A stretch of 8,721 bases of DNA from positions 1 through 8,721 of the forward strand of contig CAMWGM010000048.1 in assembly GCA_947173755.1 (NCBI GenBank), written 5' to 3'. Both the position numbers and the translations under genes were made by a program. Shown here piece after piece: positions 6,483 through 8,721 of the stretch. The notes below the pieces were generated by a model, which saw only the letters and a program-made list of their open reading frames with translations, had not been told where the DNA came from and did no database searches. Position 1 is the stretch's first letter, and each line of letters starts with the position of its first letter. The stretch comes from an uncultured Muribaculaceae bacterium (GTDB lineage: Bacteria > Bacteroidota > Bacteroidia > Bacteroidales > Muribaculaceae).

Positions 6483-7034
6483 TCAATGCTCTACAAAAGG
6501 ATTAGGGAAAGGCTTCGGATTAATACAGTAAGAAAGCCTACAGGGATGCCGTGGATTATTCATCCTCGTAAGTTCTCCAAAGGTAATTAATGAAATGTCT
6601 TTGTATTTTGCTAATAACTCTAACACTTCATCGCGACAATTCTTTAACCATTTCACAGATTCTATTGAGTCGCCATAACATAGCAGCACCTCAGTATTGG
6701 CGTACTTATCCAGAAACATAGTGATAATCTCTATGTTTCTTGCATGAAGCAGCGGATTGAATTTATGATTTACTTTCAATAGGTCCGGGGAAGTTTCTAT
6801 GAGCGGATAAAGATTCAACATTATGAAACTGTCGAAATGGTATGATGTACGCTCATCCCACTTCTCAATAAATTTCATAATCTTACGCATAGTAGCGTCT
6901 GACGTGCTGTCATCAGCTGTGCTTGGATTAAGACCAATGACCGTTAATGGTCTTTCTCCCTCTTTTTGTAGATATAGACGACAGCAGTGGCCATCAATCT
7001 TTTCTTTCTTGCAGGTAATACTATTGTAATCCAT
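6483..7034 (-). CDS. DUF1643 domain protein
   Basis: A 183-aa cytosolic protein of the DUF1643 family, whose biochemical function is not known to me. The hallmark LNPSTADD is at residues 35-42, followed by SDATMRKIMKFIEKW (45-59), matching the family's LNPSTADxxxxDxTxRR block. The middle has NLYPLIETSPDLL (74-86), corresponding to the family's N-L-F/Y...T-x-P-x-x-L segment. The C-terminal GELTRMNNPRHPCRL (153-167) gives the conserved G-x-P-x-H-P element. Length is typical, so the gene looks complete. It is transcribed opposite to its neighbours: convergent with the DUF234-type fragment and divergent from the PvuRts1I-like gene, with an A-rich stretch (AAAAGTCCGATAAA) before the ATG. DUF1643 genes often occur in accessory or phage-related DNA, which fits this site. 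Confidence 0.85.
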   Translation of the reverse strand: MDYNSITCKKEKIDGHCCRLYLQKEGERPLTVIGLNPSTADDSTSDATMRKIMKFIEKWDERTSYHFDSFIMLNLYPLIETSPDLLKVNHKFNPLLHARNIEIITMFLDKYANTEVLLCYGDSIESVKWLKNCRDEVLELLAKYKDISLITFGELTRMNNPRHPCRLSYCINPKPFPNPFVEH

Positions 7035-7210
7035 TTTATCGGACTTTTGAGAGAAGATTCCGTATATGCGTTCTATTTATAAGATTCGTAGACAGTGGAA
7101 GTTTGGTGTTCGGCAGATCTATCAAGATCAGATCATCAGTGAGCATCACTTCATTCTCAATCCAATAACCAAGCACTTTCTTCCAAATCCTCTGAATCTT
7201 GTTAATTGTA

Positions 7211-7237
7211 ATAAAACGAGAGAGAACTCTCTTTTAT
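7211..7237. repeat. Hairpin ATAAAA-AGAGAG / CTCTCT-TTTAT
   Basis: ATAAAA plus AGAGAG on the left pairs with CTCTCT plus TTTTAT on the right, around a two-base AA loop, with a small CG bulge. The short T-run (CTTTTATT) makes a weak terminator for rightward transcripts possible, perhaps insulating the downstream gene. Confidence 0.4.
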
Positions 7238-7328
7238 TGAATAATGATGGTTTTAATCCGTGACTCATTAAGGATATAAATGATCTCCGGGAATCGAGAT
7301 AAATTTAACATATTTTAATATTTTGTAT

Positions 7329-7359
7329 TTAACGTGATAAGAGCAGTGCAGTATAATTG
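7329..7359 (+). promoter_or_regulatory. Possible promoter for the PvuRts1I-like gene
   Basis: TATAATTG at 7352-7359 differs from TAnnTTTG by one base and contains TATAAT. TTAACG lies 17 bases upstream at 7329-7334. A start near 7366 would give a short A-rich leader before the ATG at 7384. The nearest TTG (7323-7325) is too far for the usual Bacteroidetes spacing, so confidence is limited. Confidence 0.35.
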
Positions 7360-7383
7360 CCATGCAAACAAAATAAAAATATT

Positions 7384-8319
7384 ATGAAAAAAATGAATGA
7401 GAACAAAGTTTCAGGTGTCGCTCCTTTTTCGAGCGTAGTTATAAACCAAAAAGGTATGAACTTTCAAAGAATCATAATCACAAGTATGTTGGCTAAGATA
7501 GCCAACAAAACTACAGAGGCTTATGTCATCAACCGTATATGGCATAAACTCGATGACATTCGGGTACGTTTCGTGCTCCAGCAGTATGTGAAACGAGGAG
7601 CCGGTTATGCTCTCGCAGACCTTTATCTCCCCCAAGTGGGTATGATAATCGAGGTAAACGAGGGTTATCACGAAGTAGAGACTCAGAAAGCGAAGGATGC
7701 TATCCGAAATCAGGAGGTGGCCGACGCAACCAATGCCGATGTATTTGTAGTCACGGCATCGGGCAGTTTAGAGGAAATCCACAGTCAGGTTGATGACGTT
7801 GTGGCAGAAATTCGCAGACGCATCTCCCTTCTCGGTGAGCGCTTTCTCCCGTGTGACTATTCAATTACTCGCTCGACACCTGAATATTACAAATCACGTG
7901 GTTTTTTCTCGGTAAACTCCGAAGATTGGCTAACCACAATTGATGATATTGCAGCGGTGTTTGGAACCAAACCCAAACACAGAGGATTTCTCCGAGCCTC
8001 GGATGTTATTGTACCGGGACATCCCGATGAATCGGTTTGGTGGCCACAACCAAATCACAGAAAATGGCACAACGAACTATCCAAAGACGGACGTTACATT
8101 TACGAATACAACAAACGTTCCGATGAAGAGCGAGCAAAACACATCGCTCAGTGGATCAATTCCGACCAAAAGCGCATAACTTTTATGAAAGAGAGGGCTT
8201 ATGGTGTACTGCCTGCTTATAATTTCGTAGGTGTATTCAAAATCAATCCGCAACTGACTAAAGAGAAGAATATGTGTGTATGGGAACGTGTCTCAGACAC
8301 ATATCAAATCAATGTTTAA
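7384..8319 (+). CDS. PvuRts1I/AbaSI-like modification-dependent restriction endonuclease
   Basis: A 311-aa protein that, from memory of PvuRts1I, matches the family along its length. Family members cut DNA carrying 5-hydroxymethyl- or glucosyl-hydroxymethylcytosine at a distance, and so restrict phages with such bases. The N-terminal Vsr-like nuclease domain covers about 28-150. It contains VINRIWHKLDDIRVRFVLQQ (48-67), then ALADLYLPQ with D79, and MIIEVNEGYHE with E90, E93 and H96. D79 with E90/E93 would form the metal site. PvuRts1I has DLYFPQ and EIDE at these places. The C-terminal SRA-like half (about 165-311) shows YYKSRGFFSV, WWPQPNHRKWHNELSKDGR (219-237) and a VGVFKIN...VWERVSDTY ending, also family-like. 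I chose ATG 7384 over the upstream TTG 7357, which overlaps the -10 box. The 62-aa downstream gene probably shares the transcript. No frame damage is visible. Confidence 0.85.
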   Translation: MKKMNENKVSGVAPFSSVVINQKGMNFQRIIITSMLAKIANKTTEAYVINRIWHKLDDIRVRFVLQQYVKRGAGYALADLYLPQVGMIIEVNEGYHEVETQKAKDAIRNQEVADATNADVFVVTASGSLEEIHSQVDDVVAEIRRRISLLGERFLPCDYSITRSTPEYYKSRGFFSVNSEDWLTTIDDIAAVFGTKPKHRGFLRASDVIVPGHPDESVWWPQPNHRKWHNELSKDGRYIYEYNKRSDEERAKHIAQWINSDQKRITFMKERAYGVLPAYNFVGVFKINPQLTKEKNMCVWERVSDTYQINV

Positions 8320-8338
8320 TTCGAAAAACGTTATCACT

Positions 8339-8527
8339 ATGGCTCAGGCATGGAAGGTGACGGTTAGGTCCTCATGGAAAAAATACGTAAAAGGGCTAAC
8401 CGTGCAGATTACAACCAACACAACGTCGCGACCTACTCGGGATCAAATCTTCGAGGCGTTTGACACGCAACTAGGCATTAAGAAAGAAAGCGGGGCAGCC
8501 CCGACGTTTGACATTGCAAAAATGTAG
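8339..8527 (+). CDS. Small conserved-looking protein (DUF6140-like)
   Basis: A 62-aa basic protein starting 19 bases after the PvuRts1I-like stop and ending before a strong terminator, so likely the second gene of that unit. The sequence runs AWKVTVRSS, KYVKGLTVQITTNTTSRPT, then IFEAFDTQLGIKKESGAAP and a final FDIAKM. This pattern is a short beta strand, a K-G-x-x-V-x-I strand, a helix with a G-I-K loop, and a terminal strand. It resembles, from memory, small Bacteroidales proteins annotated DUF6140. Upstream in-frame ATGs (8276, 8312) would overlap the previous gene; the homologous part begins at the 8339 ATG. No catalytic motif, signal peptide or membrane segment. Function unknown; it could be an accessory factor or an unrelated passenger. 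Confidence 0.55.
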   Translation: MAQAWKVTVRSSWKKYVKGLTVQITTNTTSRPTRDQIFEAFDTQLGIKKESGAAPTFDIAKM

Positions 8528-8572
8528 TGTCAAAATTATTTAAGAAGGTGTTGAAAACGACTTCAAGATGAC

Positions 8573-8607
8573 AAAAAACGCACCGGATTTCTCCGGTGCG
8601 TTTTTTT
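8573..8607 (+). terminator. Strong intrinsic terminator
   Basis: ACGCACCGGA (8578-8587), loop TTTC, TCCGGTGCGT (8592-8601): a perfect 10-pair GC-rich stem. The right arm runs into seven Ts and the left arm is preceded by As, so it can work in both directions. It ends the PvuRts1I-like/small-protein transcript. Confidence 0.92.
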
Positions 8608-8721
8608 ATGTTGCTGTACCGAAATTTGCGACAGGCCGATCCGATTTTTGCGGTAGAGGTGTAATCATACGTTTTCTCACGCCTTCATTAAGGAAACTCA
8701 CAAAAATTTTCAATACTATTT
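8606..8721 (-). CDS. Possible C-terminal end of a leftward gene (partial)
   Basis: The minus strand is open from the right edge for 37 codons and ends with TAA at 8608-8606, inside the T-run of the terminator. The translation ends with DRPVANFGTAT. I recognise no family. A leftward gene ending at a bidirectional terminator would make sense, but an open frame this short is expected by chance fairly often. Confidence 0.2.
   Translation of the reverse strand, partial: IVLKIFVSFLNEGVRKRMITPLPQKSDRPVANFGTAT

Larger units (their letters stand above)
7035..7383. other. AT-rich divergent intergenic region
   Basis: About 350 bases between the divergent DUF1643 and PvuRts1I-like genes, expected to hold both promoters. 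It contains a hairpin near 7211-7237 and a short ATCTC/GAGAT inverted repeat at 7283-7300 that could be an operator. A TATAAT-like box lies at 7352-7359. A 65-codon frame at 7066-7263 has no recognisable motif and I do not call it a gene. Confidence 0.5.

Noticed and set aside
6433..6484. GAAGCACG ... CGTGCTTC inverted repeat between the convergent genes
   Set aside because: Only eight pairs with a 36-base loop and no T-tract; the right arm enters the DUF1643 stop codon. Probably chance.
6823..7029. 68-codon plus-strand frame opposite DUF1643
   Set aside because: Antisense shadow of the LNPSTADD-containing gene.
7066..7263. 65-codon plus-strand frame in the divergent intergenic region
   Set aside because: No family resemblance, no ribosome-binding signal, an internal hairpin at 7211-7237, and composition like the surrounding non-coding AT-rich DNA.

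Overview
The window looks like a chromosomal segment from a gut-type Bacteroidales bacterium, possibly Muribaculaceae-like. The evidence is a TAnnTTTG promoter a few bases before the aroK start, an alanine dehydrogenase relative of the Bacteroidetes type, a viroplasmin-plus-RNase HI fusion, an AspT-family transporter, A-rich leaders and a 62-aa protein resembling a small Bacteroidales family. No ribosomal or tRNA gene is present. The taxonomic call is an inference from family and promoter style.

Layout. (1) 1-1340: the 3' end of a DNA cytosine-5 methyltransferase gene, then a probable type II restriction endonuclease 18 bases downstream, together a restriction-modification (R-M) pair. (2) 1387-3754: a tightly packed, GC-richer housekeeping unit of shikimate kinase (aroK), an alanine dehydrogenase-like protein that has lost key catalytic residues, and RNase HI. 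The genes overlap by 4 bases (ATGA) and 1 base (TGATG). (3) 3799-5505: a 568-aa AspT/YidE-type transporter. (4) 5506-6188: about 680 bases with no convincing gene but several inverted repeats, including a perfect 32-base palindrome. (5) 6189-8527: a more AT-rich accessory stretch. It holds a C-terminal DUF234-type nuclease fragment (+), a DUF1643 gene (-), a PvuRts1I/AbaSI-like modification-dependent restriction endonuclease (+) and a 62-aa protein (+), closed by a strong intrinsic terminator at 8573-8607.

How the parts fit. The core genes (aroK to the transporter) sit between two defence-related blocks: a type II R-M pair on the left and a type IV-like enzyme on the right. If both work, the right-hand enzyme must tolerate the 5-methylcytosine made by the left-hand methyltransferase. 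That fits the known preference of PvuRts1I relatives for hydroxymethylated or glucosylated cytosine, as found in some phage genomes. The most notable items are the PvuRts1I-like gene with its small partner, the catalytically suspect alanine dehydrogenase homologue, and the palindrome-rich junction between the core and accessory DNA.
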